A stretch of 64,000 bases of DNA, from the NCBI RefSeq assembly GCF_017591425.1, contig NW_024466512.1:22993501-23057500 (forward strand), read 5' to 3'. Positions 23,976 through 35,080 of the stretch are shown one piece after another; positions within the stretch are counted from its first letter, which is position 1; every line of letters starts with the position of its first letter. Under the pieces are notes generated by a model. It saw only the letters and a program-made list of their open reading frames with translations, ran no database searches and was not told the DNA's origin. A program made the position numbers and the translations under genes. This DNA is from Ochotona curzoniae. Lineage: Eukaryota; Chordata; Mammalia; Lagomorpha; Ochotonidae.

Positions 23976-24315
23976 TTTTTTTTTTTTTTTTAAAGATTTA
24001 TTTTTATTATTTTTTCATTGGAAAGGCAGATATACAGAGAGGAGAGACAGAGAGGAAGATCTTTCGTCCGATGATTCACTCCCCAAGTGAGCGCAACGGG
24101 CCGATACTATGCCAATCCGAAGCCAGGAGCCTCTTCCGGGTCTCTCACGCGGGTGCAGGTTCCCAAAGCCTTGGGCTGTCCTCGACTGCTTTCCCAGGCC
24201 ACAGGCAGGGAGCTGGAAGGGAAGCGGGGCTGCCGGGATTAGAACTGGCGCCCATATGGGATCCCGGGCGTGCAAGGCGAGGACCTTTAACCACTTGCGC
24301 CACCGCTCCGGGCCC
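23976..24315 (-). mobile_element. C SINE, young, GCGCAAGTGG subfamily
   Basis: Duplication TTGACTATTCTT / CTGACTATTCTT. Confidence 0.92.
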
Positions 24316-24491
24316 TGACTATTCTTAAATAGAAGCTACCAGGAGATTCTATGCCTGCATTTTCTGGTATAGTGACTGTAGTTTCTATTAAAGGCAAGTA
24401 GTGGTTTTTGTCGTTTGTTTACATAAACCTGCCAGCCTTTTTTCCATAGTGCTTGGGTGTTAGTGCTCATAAAATGATTTCAAATCACCTG

Positions 24492-24795
24492 CCCTGGGCT
24501 AGACACTGTGTGTGGCACAGCAGGTTATGCCTGTATCTAGGGTGCCTACCTCCCACGTCAGAGTTCCCGGAATCGGATCCCGGCTACTTCATTCTACCTT
24601 CCTGGGAGGCAGCAGATGGCTCCAGTTCTGAGTCCTTCTTCAAGAGAGACCTGGATGGAATTCCTAGCTTTTGCTTGGCCAAGCCCCTGCTGATGCAGCC
24701 ATTTGGGGAGTAAGTCAACAGATAGAAGATCTCCTTTGCTATCTCTGTTTCTCTGCCTTTTGAAGGAAAAAGAGTTAACCACCTTAAAAAATAAT
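24492..24795 (+). mobile_element. C SINE, old
   Basis: Head GACACTGTGTGTGGCACAGC; CATTTGGGGAGTAAGTCAAC. Confidence 0.7.
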
Positions 24796-24937
24796 AAAGT
24801 TCCTTGAGCATTGCCTCAGGTATTTTTAATTCCATTTGGAGAGTTTGTTTTCTGCCTACCTTTCTATCTCAGAATCTTCAATTCTCTGAATTCCTCTCCT
24901 GATTCTTTTTTTCAAAAGCATCAACATTAGTTTCAGA

Positions 24938-25240
24938 ATGGGTAAGATGCTGCTTGGGATGCCCACATCCCATTGTGAGTGTTCGGGTTCAAGTCCCGGC
25001 TCCTCTCCTGGCTCAAGGAGCTGCCTGCTGGTGTGCTCCCTGGGATGGGAGTCGGGGATGGCTTAATACTTGGGCCCCTGCCAGCCACGTCCAAGACCCA
25101 GATTTGAGTTCCAGGCTCCTGGCTTTGGCCTAACTCAGCCCTGCTGTTGTGTGCATTTGGGAAGTGGACCAACAGACAGAAGGTCTCTCTCTGTGTCTTT
25201 GTGTCTCTCTGCCTTATAAATAAATATATACAGTTTTAAA
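24938..25240 (+). mobile_element. C SINE, old
   Basis: GGTTCAAGTCCCGGCTCCTC, TTATAAATAAATATATAC tail. Confidence 0.7.
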
Positions 25241-26559
25241 AAGAATACTTTAAAAATGAGCTAAAGGGTAGATAGATTTCTTCTTTAAACCTTCTCTAGC
25301 AAAAGAACTGCATGTACTTGAAACAGAAAAGACGCCCATCTTGCTGAACCCGGTAACGTCTGTCTTTGTGGCTCAGAATATTGGGTTAATTACATTTTCT
25401 CAACATCACATGGAAACTGTGCTAAAAGCTGCCTGTTTTTACATGCCTTTTGTGCACCTTATCGGCAGCCACACCCCAACGTTTCATTTTACATCTTTGC
25501 CCCAATGTGTGGCTCTGCAGGTGCTATCGTTATGTGTCATCTGTGTGTTTGTTCCATACGCAGCATAGCTCAGCTCTACAGCTCTTCGTTTTAATGTGTC
25601 ACCAGGCTGCTTAGCTCAGACTTGTCCAGTGTACTTTGTCATGAGTCAGTGGTTCTTACATTCCCACCCTTAGTTGAGATCCATGTATGATTTCAGAAAT
25701 GTGAATGTGAGAGAGTATCAAAGGAATTCCCCAGCTAACCCATTTGAAAATGTTTTTAAACCTGCATTTCAGACTGCTCATCATGCAGTCTTCCTCTACC
25801 GGTAACACTTTTGTCAAAAAGATTAAATGAATGTGAAGATATACAAGTAATTAATAAAAGAAAAAAGCTAAGAAGAGAGGAAAAATAGCAGATCGAAGGG
25901 GTGGGGTAGAAGTCTTAGACTCTTTAAAAACTGCTGTGCTGTCCAAGTCAGTCCTGAAGATTCAGGTCCCAGGTCTTCCAGGACTGGTGCAAACTGGCAC
26001 GTAGGGCTGTATCCTGTTCCTTCTGCGTAGGTTGTTGCCTTCCAACTTGGGACAAGTGTGAGGAAAGGCACGGTTGCAGTGTAATAGGAAGACTGCTCAC
26101 GGCAGCAGGTTGCTTCATTTATCTGCCCCATTTTTCTGATCTTCCCGCCTGAGCCGTTTTCCCCTTGTTCTTGGAGCCTGGTGTTCCTAAGCCTGCCTGC
26201 CACACCAAACACGGGATGGGGTCCCTGGAGGAGCACGTGGGGAGGGAGGAGGACACCATGTGTGGAGGAGAGCGTCTGGAGGCTCTGGCTGGCACCTCTA
26301 CTTTCTGCGGGAGGATTCTGTTTCCCTGTTTATCTGTTGCCGCCCGGTCTGGCTGCTGACCTTCAGTCCCCGGTCAGCTCCAGTGACATAACCAGAGGAG
26401 GAAATGCTGTTTTCCTAGCCGCTCTCATTTCCTTCCTTCCTGAAGCAGATTTAGACTTCGTTTTCTGACACCTCTTATTCTTTCATGCAAAAGGGCAAAA
26501 ACCCGATCTTTTAGCCTTGCATTTTCAAATACTAGAGAAATGTGCAACTGCTTTTTTTT

Positions 26560-27270
26560 GTTTTGTTTATAAGAATTTATTTATTTGAGAGGAAGCATGG
26601 GGTGGGGACAAGTGTGGCTGTCCACTGGCTCACTCCCTGCCTGTCTGTCTGCAACAGCCAACGCCCAAGCTAGGAGCTGGCAGCACTCCGGGTCTCTCGT
26701 GCAGGTGGCGGAACCCAATTATTATTTGAGCTGCTTGTCAGGGTCTGCCATGAGCAGGAAGCTGGAGTGGGTACTCTGGTGTTGGGTGCTTACACTCTGC
26801 CTTCTCATTGCTAGACTTGAAAATTTTAAAATATGGACCCGGCGGTGTGGCCTAGCGGCTAAAGTCCTCACCTTGAATGTGCTGGAATCCCATATGGGTG
26901 CCGGTTCTATTCCCGGCTGCTCCACTTCCCATCTGGCTCCCTGCTTGTGGCCTGGGAAAGCAGTCGAGGACGGTCCAAAGCCTTGGGTCCAAAACCCTGC
27001 ACCCATGTGGGAGACCTGGAAGAAGTTCCTGGCTCCTGGCTTCGGATCAGCATAGCACTGGCCGATGCACTCATTTGGGGAGTGAATCATCGGATGGAAG
27101 ATCTTCCTCTCTGTCTCTCCTCCTCTCTGTATATCTGACTTTCCAATTAAAATAAAATAAATCTTAAAAAAAAAATGTGGGGAAGCCAAGACTCAATTCC
27201 AGGCACTCTGACATGGAATGCAGATGTGCTAGGCGGCAGTTTAACCCACAGTGCCACAATATGTGTTCCT
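26560..27270 (-). mobile_element. Old C SINE split by a younger one
   Basis: Tail half at 26560-26826 (TTATTTATTTGAGAGGAAG); head half at 27177-27270 ending GTGCCACAATATGTG. The intervening 26835-27176 is the younger + strand copy. Confidence 0.65.
26835..27176 (+). mobile_element. C SINE, young, inserted in an old SINE
   Basis: GGACCCGGCGGTGTGGCC head; CTGACTTTCCAATTAAAAT tail. Confidence 0.9.
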
Positions 27271-27401
27271 AAAGTAGACATCTTAAAAAAAAAGAAAGAA
27301 AAATTTAAAATATATTGTCATTCTCCAGAGAAAACATTTCCTGGAAAGTTCAGTTCTAAGACATAAGAAAATATTTCTAGATGCTCACGAATGCATAGTC
27401 T

Positions 27402-27402
27402 C

Positions 27403-27439
<37 letters not shown>
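27402..27439. repeat. (TTA)n microsatellite grown from a SINE tail
   Basis: About 12 TTA units at the tail end of the minus-strand SINE ending at 27741. Confidence 0.9.
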
Positions 27440-27741
27440 GGAAAGGCGGATATACAGAGAGGAGAGACAGAGAGGAAGATCTTCTGTCCGATGATTCACT
27501 CCCCAAGTGAGCGCAACGGCTGATACTATGCTGATCCGAAGCCAGGAGCCTCTTCCGGGCCTCCCACATGGGTGCAGGGTCCCAGAGCTTTGGGCCGTCC
27601 TCGACTGCTTTCCCGGGCCACAGGCAGGGTGCTGGAAGGGAAGCGGGGCTGCCGGGATAGAACTGGCACCCATATGGGATCCTGGGTGTGCAAGGCGAGG
27701 ACCTTTAACCACTTGCACCACTGCACCACTGCGCCGGGCCC
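27402..27741 (-). mobile_element. C SINE, young, GCGCAAGTGG subfamily
   Basis: Duplication GAATGCATAGTCTCTT on both sides; a local CACCACTG duplication at 27716-27733. Confidence 0.92.
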
Positions 27742-28042
27742 GAATGCATAGTCTCTTGAAGGACCCGATCCTGGAGGGGCCGGGCAGAAATGCTGCTTTT
27801 CCAGCACCTGCCTGGTGGGCAGAGGATACCATGCTGCTGGCCCCTGTATCCCTTTGTAGGAGCAAGCAGAGCAGCCACAGCCTGTTTTCTGTCAGTTCAG
27901 GAAGATGCTTCATGGGCAGTGGTAGGAAGAGTGGAGAAGGTACCCCCAGTGCTTCTAGAAAGAATGTACTGGCTGATCTGACACAGAGAGTAGGAATCTG
28001 AGCATGGGTCTTTTTCTAATTATTGCTTATTTAGCTTTTTTT

Positions 28043-28325
28043 AAAGGTTGGCTTATTTGAAAGGTAGAGTGACAGAGAAAGATCAATATTTGATTCTTTG
28101 CTAGTTACTCCTCACTAGGGTATTGAAGATTTCTCTGCACACCCCTCCTAAAACTGTTCACCTAAACTGTTGACATATGTCCAGGCCTCGTGCGAGGGCA
28201 GCAGGGACCCAGCTGTTAGAGTCCTGGGGAGGCTGGAGCAGAGCTGAGACTCAAACCCGGGCGCTCTGACCTGACACGTGGCCGTCCCAGGCAGCGTCCC
28301 TACTGCTGCGCCAGCCACCTACTCC
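28043..28325 (-). mobile_element. C SINE, old; head lies in the inverted duplication
   Basis: TTGGCTTATTTGAAAGGTAG tail; TACTGCTGCGCCAGCCACC head. Confidence 0.7.
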
Positions 28326-28400
28326 ACATTTGCCATTTTAACTGTTTTGAGCCTACTGATTAATTCACATTGCTGTGCAGCTATCATGCCACCCACCTCC
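28195..28400 (-). repeat. Left arm of an inverted duplication (SINE plus L1 3' end)
   Basis: The reverse complement of this arm matches 29216-29432. The core 28261-28346 pairs with 29263-29348 with only four mismatches, including a 26-bp perfect stretch across the L1/SINE junction. Outside the core there are small indels. Confidence 0.8.
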
Positions 28401-28700
28401 CGAGCTCTTTCATGTTATTCAGACTGAAAGACTGTACCCAGCAAACACTAACTCCTTGTGCCCGCCTACGTTCCACCCCGCCCCTAGCAGCCACCATCCA
28501 ACTGTCTGTCTCTATCAACGTGATCACTCTGGGTACTTACATAAGTGGAGTCGTGCAATATTTGCCCTTGTACATTTAATGTTTGCCTTATTTCATTGGC
28601 ATAATGTCTTCAGGATTCACCCAAGCATCCGTTAGAATTTTTTCTCATTGTGTGTATGTATCACATTTTGCTTACCTGTCTACCACCTGATGAGCACTTG
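28325..28700 (-). mobile_element. Old LINE-1 (L1M-type) 3' end
   Basis: Antisense of the L1M 3' UTR: GCCATTTTAACTGTTTTGAG, then AGACTGAAAGACTGTACCCA, then ACATAAGTGGAGTCGTGCA and CATAATGTCTTCAGGATTCA. The 3' end is adjacent to a SINE and forms part of the inverted duplication. Confidence 0.7.
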
Positions 28701-29058
28701 GGTGGCAAGATATATAAAAAATCTTACTTTATCCTGAAGATGTTTTGATGAATACAGTCATGCTCATGCATTTAACATCAGTATTTCCAGTGTGATGTAT
28801 CATGGTCTGTAAGAACACAGAAGAGCCGGGGCTACAGGAGTTGCAACATGAAAGATGGAGTGGGCTTGAGGAGGAGGGGAGGGCATTATTTGGCGGCAGT
28901 AGGCAGTGGGAAGGATTTAAATGTGAGGGGAAGATAGGGGTATCTGCCGTAGAGAAAGGAAGCAGCATGGAAAGCCAGAAGCTGGCTCTGCCAGAAGGCG
29001 CCTTACGGGAGCAGAGGCGCTGAGGATGGAGAGGATGCACCGTGTGCTGTTCATGAGC

Positions 29059-29100
29059 AGGTGAGCTGAGGTGAGCTGAGGTGAGCTAAGAGGTGAGCTG
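29059..29100. repeat. Short tandem GGTGAGCTGA repeat, 4 units
   Basis: CAGGTGAGCTGAGGTGAGC... and two further variants; every unit carries AG|GTGAGC. Low-copy, possibly young. Confidence 0.75.
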
Positions 29101-29189
29101 GGAAAAGTGTTCTGTGGCTGGATAAGCTTAGAGATGTGGGATTATAAAGGATTCTTGGCTAGAGTGCCTCAGTCTTTAATGTATCAGTG

Positions 29190-29288
29190 GGTTTTTCCAC
29201 CCCATGCCATTGTTCTAGGGGTGGATGGTGGTGATATCTGCACAGCAATGTTGTAGGCTCACAACAGTTAAAATGGCAAATGTGGAGT
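29190..29288 (+). mobile_element. Old LINE-1 (L1M-type) 3' end, short
   Basis: GGATGGTGGTGATATCTGCA followed by CAGTTAAAATGGCAAATG, the L1M terminus. Inverted partner of the copy at 28325. Confidence 0.65.
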
Positions 29289-29432
29289 AGGTGGCTGGCG
29301 CAGCAGTAAGGATGCTGCCTGGGACGGCCTCATGTCAGGTCAGAGCGCCCGGGTCTCAGCTCTGCTCTCGTGTCCAGCCTCCCCAGGAAGCAGACAGGGT
29401 GACTCTTAACAGCTGGGTCCCTGCTGCCCACG
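29216..29432 (+). repeat. Right arm of the inverted duplication
   Basis: Same L1-to-SINE junction as the left arm, in opposite orientation, about 0.8 kb away. An 11-bp stretch of the left arm (near 28355) is missing here and a small insertion lies near 29367. Confidence 0.8.
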
Positions 29433-29440
29433 GGGGAGTG
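29289..29440 (+). mobile_element. C SINE head, inverted partner of the copy at 28043-28325
   Basis: GGTGGCTGGCGCAGCAGTAA; the tail half is absent. Confidence 0.7.
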
Positions 29441-29464
29441 TTCTCAGAACATATCTGGAAATGG

Positions 29465-29560
29465 TAGGGACTAAGCTAAGCTTTTTGAGGACAGGGAACG
29501 TGATTTGTCTCCCATAGCATATCCCTGGGCATGTTCTCAAAGCAGTGCTGAATTAAAAGT
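29465..29560 (+). mobile_element. LINE-2 3' fragment
   Basis: AAGCTTTTTGAGGACAGGGA followed by CATATCCCTGGGCATG, as in the sense L2 3' end. Confidence 0.4.
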
Positions 29561-30119
29561 AATTGTCAAGAGTGTTAGCCTGCCAAAAGTGCTAAAATAT
29601 CCTTGCAGTACCAAGAAATTGATGCAGATTGAAGAGTCCCTCTCTGCCTTACTCCCTCTCATTGAACAAAGGAGCCTGAGTGGCCCTTTCAGAAACTAGT
29701 GCTCAGGTTATCTGCCATAGGAGTTGAACTGCCCAGGACAATAGAGAGTCTAAATGCATTGGCAACCACCAAGACTATGTACTTGAATATATTATACTAT
29801 CCAGTAGAACCATGTTTATGTGCTGTGATTGGGTTGACTCCATTTGACTTGATACATATGTGTTGAATATATGAATGAATTATGGAAAGCAGAAGACCAT
29901 GTGCATTCTTAAATAACACATGAAAGTGATTAATCAGGTTCACTGGGGAGAAAATAATTGTAACTTTGGCCAAGAAGAGAGGAAAAAGGTGCTTTAAACA
30001 AATATTAAGCTGTAGTTAATACATTGTGCCAAAGTTTGGAAAGAAATGTCAGATGCCAGTGGTTTGTTTTGAAGCGATTCAACATAATATGTACTTGCAC
30101 ATGTATTTTAAAATGAATA

Positions 30120-30310
30120 AAATATAAATTGAGAAATCAGGGAGGCTGGGTGGGGCCTCTCCTTTTATCTCTCCCCTTACCCCAGATACAGAAAAATAAA
30201 ATACTAATGTGGAAATAATGGTCTTACCCACTTTCCTGTAGCCCTTGACCCTTTGTGCCCTAATCACCCATGTAAAGATTATCGAAAGTATAAAGTAATT
30301 AAATAATTTT
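30120..30310 (+). mobile_element. LINE-1, 3' UTR end, lagomorph type
   Basis: Shares GGAAATAATGGTCTTACCCA and the following Cys/Pro-free UTR block (CCTGTAGCCCTTGACCC, TGTAAAGATTATC) with the minus-strand copy at 7352-7450. The 5' limit is unclear. Confidence 0.55.
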
Positions 30311-30924
30311 TAAAAAGGAAACGGATAAAGGGATGAATACTATGAGGCAAAGTAAGTGCAGTTAGATGCTGGTGGTGGAATCTAGGGATGGGTGTAAAAT
30401 TCTTTCAACTTCACTGAAAATTTTCACAGGAAAATGTTGGAGAAGCAGAGAGAAGATGGTGGGAGTGTGGAAGAGCTTGAAGGCAGAACCCAGCTGGATT
30501 TGAGGGAATCAATGATTGTAATTAAAAACAGCCTGGGCCTTGTGTGCTGTTTTTGCCTTAGCTCTCTGTTGGCCAAACAGGTTGAAGGAATTTCTCGGCA
30601 GTGGTCTGGGTTTGAACCCAGGTACCCTGCTTCTAGAGCCTCACTGTGCAGGGAAGTGATGGCTACAGCTCCTTGCTCAGTGTCTGGGACATAGTGGGGG
30701 ATACTTTGATGGCAGCTACTGTTGTTAGTGGACTCTTGGCTAAATTTAGGGGGTGAAGTCCAAGATTTCAGTACAACACTGTCATCAGTGACAGACATAT
30801 AGGCAAAGCTGGAAGGTAGCGCTGTTGGCGAAGCGGTAGTTAGTTTAATTTTAGACAGGTGGAACTAGAAATATGCATACTCTCACACACTTTCCTGAAG
30901 TTCAGTAATTGATTTGTTCACCAC

Positions 30925-31000
30925 ACGTTTTATGTGCTGGTACTGCTGTAGACCAGGGAACAGAAGTCTCTCTTCTCACCGAGTCTATGTTCAAAAAGGG
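30925..31000 (-). mobile_element. LINE-2 3' fragment
   Basis: CACGTTTTATGTGCTGGTAC and ACCAGGGAACAGAAGTC recall the antisense L2 end. Confidence 0.35.
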
Positions 31001-32113
31001 TTTGAAGAAGAGTCTTTGCAGAGATGTTTGTATGTCAAATTCAGAACGGCTCCCAGAAGGTGGAAACACGGCAGGCACTCCCAGTGAGGCAAGAAGGGCT
31101 GCTGGCACAGCAAACTTTCCTAATGTCTCTGAAGTTGCAGCACTTGGGCAATCACCCCCTATGTTTTCCCTGGAGCGCTCCAGTGTCCTGATTACATAGT
31201 TCCTTTTACTTCCAGCTGGGGCTGATGGAGCTGCTGCTGATCACATTGTCAACCCTGAGCCCAGTTCACAGTCACAGCCCTGGTGTGACTAGCAGCAGTT
31301 GCTGTTCATGGAGTGTGCAGGGCAGGAAGGACTGAGATGGGCCCACCATCATGTGGCTACAGCACCTTGAGACGTGCCTTCTGGCCTCACACCGACTGGG
31401 TAACTTGACAAGGCGTGGCTTCAGCACCCATGCTCAGACAGTGTTTTTCAGCGTTTACACACCCATCCTGGCAGAGCGGGAGGCCAGGCAGGAAAAGTGT
31501 GTCTTGTGCCAGAATCTCCTCTGCTTCTGAGTCACTCTGGGGGAGCGGAAGGTTCTCGGGTAGAATCTTTAACTCCTTCCAAGGCTGGGACAATCCCTGC
31601 ATGCCCAAAAACACACTGTAATAACATAAGCTTGTCACAGTAACTGGCAAAGCATATAGTGAGTCTAATAGAGAAATTAAATTTGATAAAATATAAGAAG
31701 GCAAAAATTGTACATAGCTTAGCCTGACCTTGAGTAATGTTTTTAGTAATGTAGAGATGGCTAAAAGCTTTGCAAAGTATTGTTTGTTTTTTGTTTAAAA
31801 AGAAAGTAGACATCACCCTTGTGCAGAAATCTGATTTCTAGCCACTTTAGCCCTGTGGAAGACAGCCAGAAGAGGAGGCCTCAGAGGACAAGAAAGTAAC
31901 TTGGAAAACTTCAGTGCTAATGTGTGTCTCTTACCGTCATGGCAGGGTTTGCTAGCCTCATTCAGAACTCATTTGCTTTTGTGAATTGGTAACTCTTAAT
32001 CATTTTGGCAGAGTATGTATGTTCCCCTAAGCCAGGCAGATTTTAAGCAACAATCTAGCAGAAGTGGAAACATTGATGAGGAGATGAACTGACCTTAAGA
32101 AAAAGTTGCACAG

Positions 32114-32460
32114 GGCCCGGAGCGGAGCGGTGGCGCAAGTGGTTAAAGGTCCTCGCCTTGCACGCCCGCCCGGGATCCCATATGCGCGCCAGTTCTAATC
32201 CCGGCAGCCCCGCTTCCCTTCCAGCTCCCTGCCTGTGGCCTGGGAAAGCAGTCGAGGACGGCCCAAGGCTTTGGGAACCTGCACCCGCGTGGGAGACCCG
32301 GAAGAGGCTCCTGGCTTCGGATCAGCATAGTATCGGCCCGTTGCGCTCACTTGGGGAGTGAATCATCAGATGGAAGATCTTCCTCTCTGTCTCTCCTCTC
32401 TGTATATCCGCCTTTCCAATAAAAAAATAATAAAAATAAATCTTTTAAAAAAAAAAAAAA
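32114..32460 (+). mobile_element. C SINE, young, GCGCAAGTGG subfamily
   Basis: Duplication AAGAAAAAGTTGCACAG on both sides; head carries an extra CGGAG. Confidence 0.92.
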
Positions 32461-32597
32461 GAAAGAAAAAGTTGCACAGAACTGCTACAGGACCAAACAG
32501 TAATACATGATGTTAGCAATGAACTTAGTCCAGATAGCCACAGAATTAATCATTTTCAGTGTTTTCTGTTGAAAAGAGCAGGAGAGTATATAGTGTC

Positions 32598-32935
32598 CAT
32601 TTCTTTAAAAAAAACTTTTTTAAATTTGAAATACAAAGTTACAAAAAGAATAAAAGAGAGAATGAGACAGAGAAAGATCTTCCATCAGCTAGTTCATGCC
32701 CCCAAATGGACACAATGGCCAGGATGAAATCAGGAGCCTGGAACTCTGTCTGGGTGTCCCACATGGCTGGTAGGAACCCAAATACTTGGGCCATCCCCCA
32801 GTGCCTTCCCAGGTACATTAGCAGGGAGGGTGGATCAGAAGTGGAGCAGCTGGGATTCAAACCAGTGCTAATGTGTAATGCTGGCCTTGCAGGTAGCAGT
32901 TTAGGCTGCTGCAGTACAACACCACGAATGTGTCA
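32598..32935 (-). mobile_element. C SINE, older
   Basis: AAATTTGAAATACAAAGTTA tail; CTGCAGTACAACACC head end. Confidence 0.75.
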
Positions 32936-33233
32936 AGTTAAAATGTCAAAATAACCAACATTTTGGTTGACTTGTTGGCATGAGATCCACAGTGTTTCTT
33001 TGCCTGAAATAATGCTTTCACTGGTGATGCTGTTATCTGTGACAGATTTGAGCCTGTTGTCGATTGTGGAGGTGGTGTTTTCACCTGTTAGCCTACTGGT
33101 TAAGGTTTTAGAGGGAGAGAAACTTGGGTTTTCGTTTCCATTTCTGACTTACGGGTGTTACCTTGTATAGACTCTAGCACCTCTCTGAGCCTCGTTCCTC
33201 ATTTGCAGTGTAAGAACCCATGATACATGACAG

Positions 33234-33480
33234 AGGACAGGTGCTGTGGCGGAGCAGATCCAGGTGCCACCAAGTGGTTGGAGTCTGGACTATCCCATGC
33301 CTCTGCCCTGGCTCCCCAGGAGGCAGCAGCCCATGGCTCAAGTGCTCCCAGAGAGTGAAAGAGCAAAGGGAAGGTATTTCTACCTGTATCTCTCCCTGCT
33401 TCTCTCTTCCTCTTTCCTTCCCTCCCTCCCTCCCTCTTTCTGTATTACTGTGCCTTGCAAATAAAGAAAATATTTAAATG
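33234..33480 (+). mobile_element. C SINE, old, inserted in a MIR
   Basis: GACAGGTGCTGTGGCGGAGC head; TTGCAAATAAAGAAAATATT tail. Confidence 0.75.
33413..33443. repeat. Pyrimidine (CCCT)n run
   Basis: CTTTCCTTCCCTCCCTCCCT-type run within the 3' part of the SINE at 33234-33480. Confidence 0.8.
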
Positions 33481-33565
33481 AATACATATGAGAATGGTAC
33501 AGTTGTAATGCAGAAAGTACATAGTAGAATGCATGGTACACAGTAAATAATAAATATTAGGGATT

Positions 33566-33858
33566 TTTATAATTATTTATTCGAAAAGCAGAGAGAGATT
33601 CAGACAGAGGGGAGTGAGATCTCTCACCTGCTGGTTCACTTCTCAGATGCCCACGTCATGCAGGGCTGGATCAGCTGAGGTCAGCAGCTGCCATAGAACC
33701 CAGGTCTTCCCAGGGATGGCGAGGGTGGAAACACTTGAGCGGCCACCTGCTGCCTTCCCTGCATGAGATGGAGCTGGGGAACCTAAGCCCTCCAATACAG
33801 GATGTAGGCGTCCCAAGCAGCATCTTTAACTACTGTGCCAAACACCTGCTCCTGTAAT
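33566..33858 (-). mobile_element. C SINE, old
   Basis: TTATTCGAAAAGCAGAGAGA; GTGCCAAACACCTGCTCC. Confidence 0.7.
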
Positions 33859-33879
33859 TATTTTTATCAGTATAATCAT

Positions 33880-34055
33880 CCTCATGGTGGTTGTTAAGAA
33901 ATTATCATTATCTCTGTTTTTCTGGACAAGGAAACTGAGGTTAAATAAATATGTCCACGGTTAATCACTGATAAGTAGTGGGGCTGGGGTTAGGGCCTGG
34001 GTCTTTGGCTCCTGAAGTGCTTCACACTGAGTTACTCTGCCTCAGCCTGTGCTTA
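33880..34055 (-). mobile_element. MIR SINE
   Basis: Antisense MIR: ACAAGGAAACTGAGGTTAAA, GATAAGTAGTGGGGCTGGGG, GTTACTCTGCCTCA. Confidence 0.7.
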
Positions 34056-34224
34056 GATTGTTTTTGGTACGTAAAGAACATCAGTGGTAGAAGACAGAGG
34101 ATGTGGGAAGGGTAACTTTTCACTTCTCTTTTGTGGCCCCAAGTTACCTCGTTAAAGAAAAATGTCCCAGTGATACAAAGATAAACCACTTCTGCTCACT
34201 GGTACAAACTAAATATGTTAAAGT

Positions 34225-34555
34225 CTTATAAGGTGGTAGCTTGTGCTGCGGCTCAGGTCAGCAGCCCTTTGAGATGCCTGCCTGCCATATCTAAGTATTT
34301 AGTTGCCACCCGGCTGCCCTGCTTCCAATCCAGCTCTCTGCTAATGCATCCTGGAATTCAAATGATGGCTGAAGTGGCTGAGCACTTGCCTGACCTAGAT
34401 GGAATTCCTAGCTCCAGGTTTTGGCCTGGTCTGGCCCTAACTTGTAGTCATTTGAGGAGTAAAACAGCAAATAGAAGATCTTTCCCTCTTCCTCTGTCTC
34501 CCTCTGCCGTCCTCTCTGCTTTTCAAGTAGATAAAATAAATAAGCATTTTTTTCA
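34225..34555 (+). mobile_element. C SINE, old
   Basis: TTGCCACCCGGCTGCCCTGC; TTTCAAGTAGATAAAATAAA tail. Confidence 0.65.
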
Positions 34556-34959
34556 GAACATACAGAACTGTTTGTGGCATTCCTAATATGTTCATTTACT
34601 TCAGTGTTTTCTAAGATATTAGCTTGGTGCTACAATCATCTTTTTGTAATTAGGCATTTAGTGTTTTTGCTTTAGTTATAATTGTGTGTGTGTTTGAGAT
34701 TGGAATCCTCATCTCTACTAATGCCAAATGAGTGTTTCAGGTGAATAAAACAGACCCCAGGCCCTGGGCTCTCTGGCTGCTCCTTGTTGCGCGTATGGGG
34801 GCTTATTGCATACAGGTGAACCTGTACTCACTCGTGCTCTCCCGTCCTCTAGCACTCACACACCTACAGGGACATTCAAAGGGTTCACAAAGATGACACA
34901 TGAATTTCAAAAGTGCACCCAAATAAACTTTTAAAAACTGTGTTTGTTCATACTCATTT

Positions 34960-35080
34960 TTGTTTGAAAAGGAAAGAGAAATCTTGCATCCACTCCCCGA
35001 ATAACCATAGTAGCCAGGGCAGGGCTATGGCAAAGCTCGGATCCCAGAACTCAGTCTTCGTCTCCTCATGGATGGATTGT
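34960..35080 (-). mobile_element. C SINE fragment, tail half only
   Basis: TTTGTTTGAAAAGGAAAGAG and TCCCAGAACTCAGTCTTCG. Confidence 0.5.

Larger units (their letters stand above)
33085..33560 (+). mobile_element. MIR SINE split by a younger C SINE
   Basis: The MIR 5' and core part (CTACTGGTTAAGG, ACTCTAGCACCTCTCTGAGC) ends near 33230. The C SINE occupies 33234-33480. The MIR 3' end resumes about 33500 (GCATGGTACACAGTAAATAA). Confidence 0.6.
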
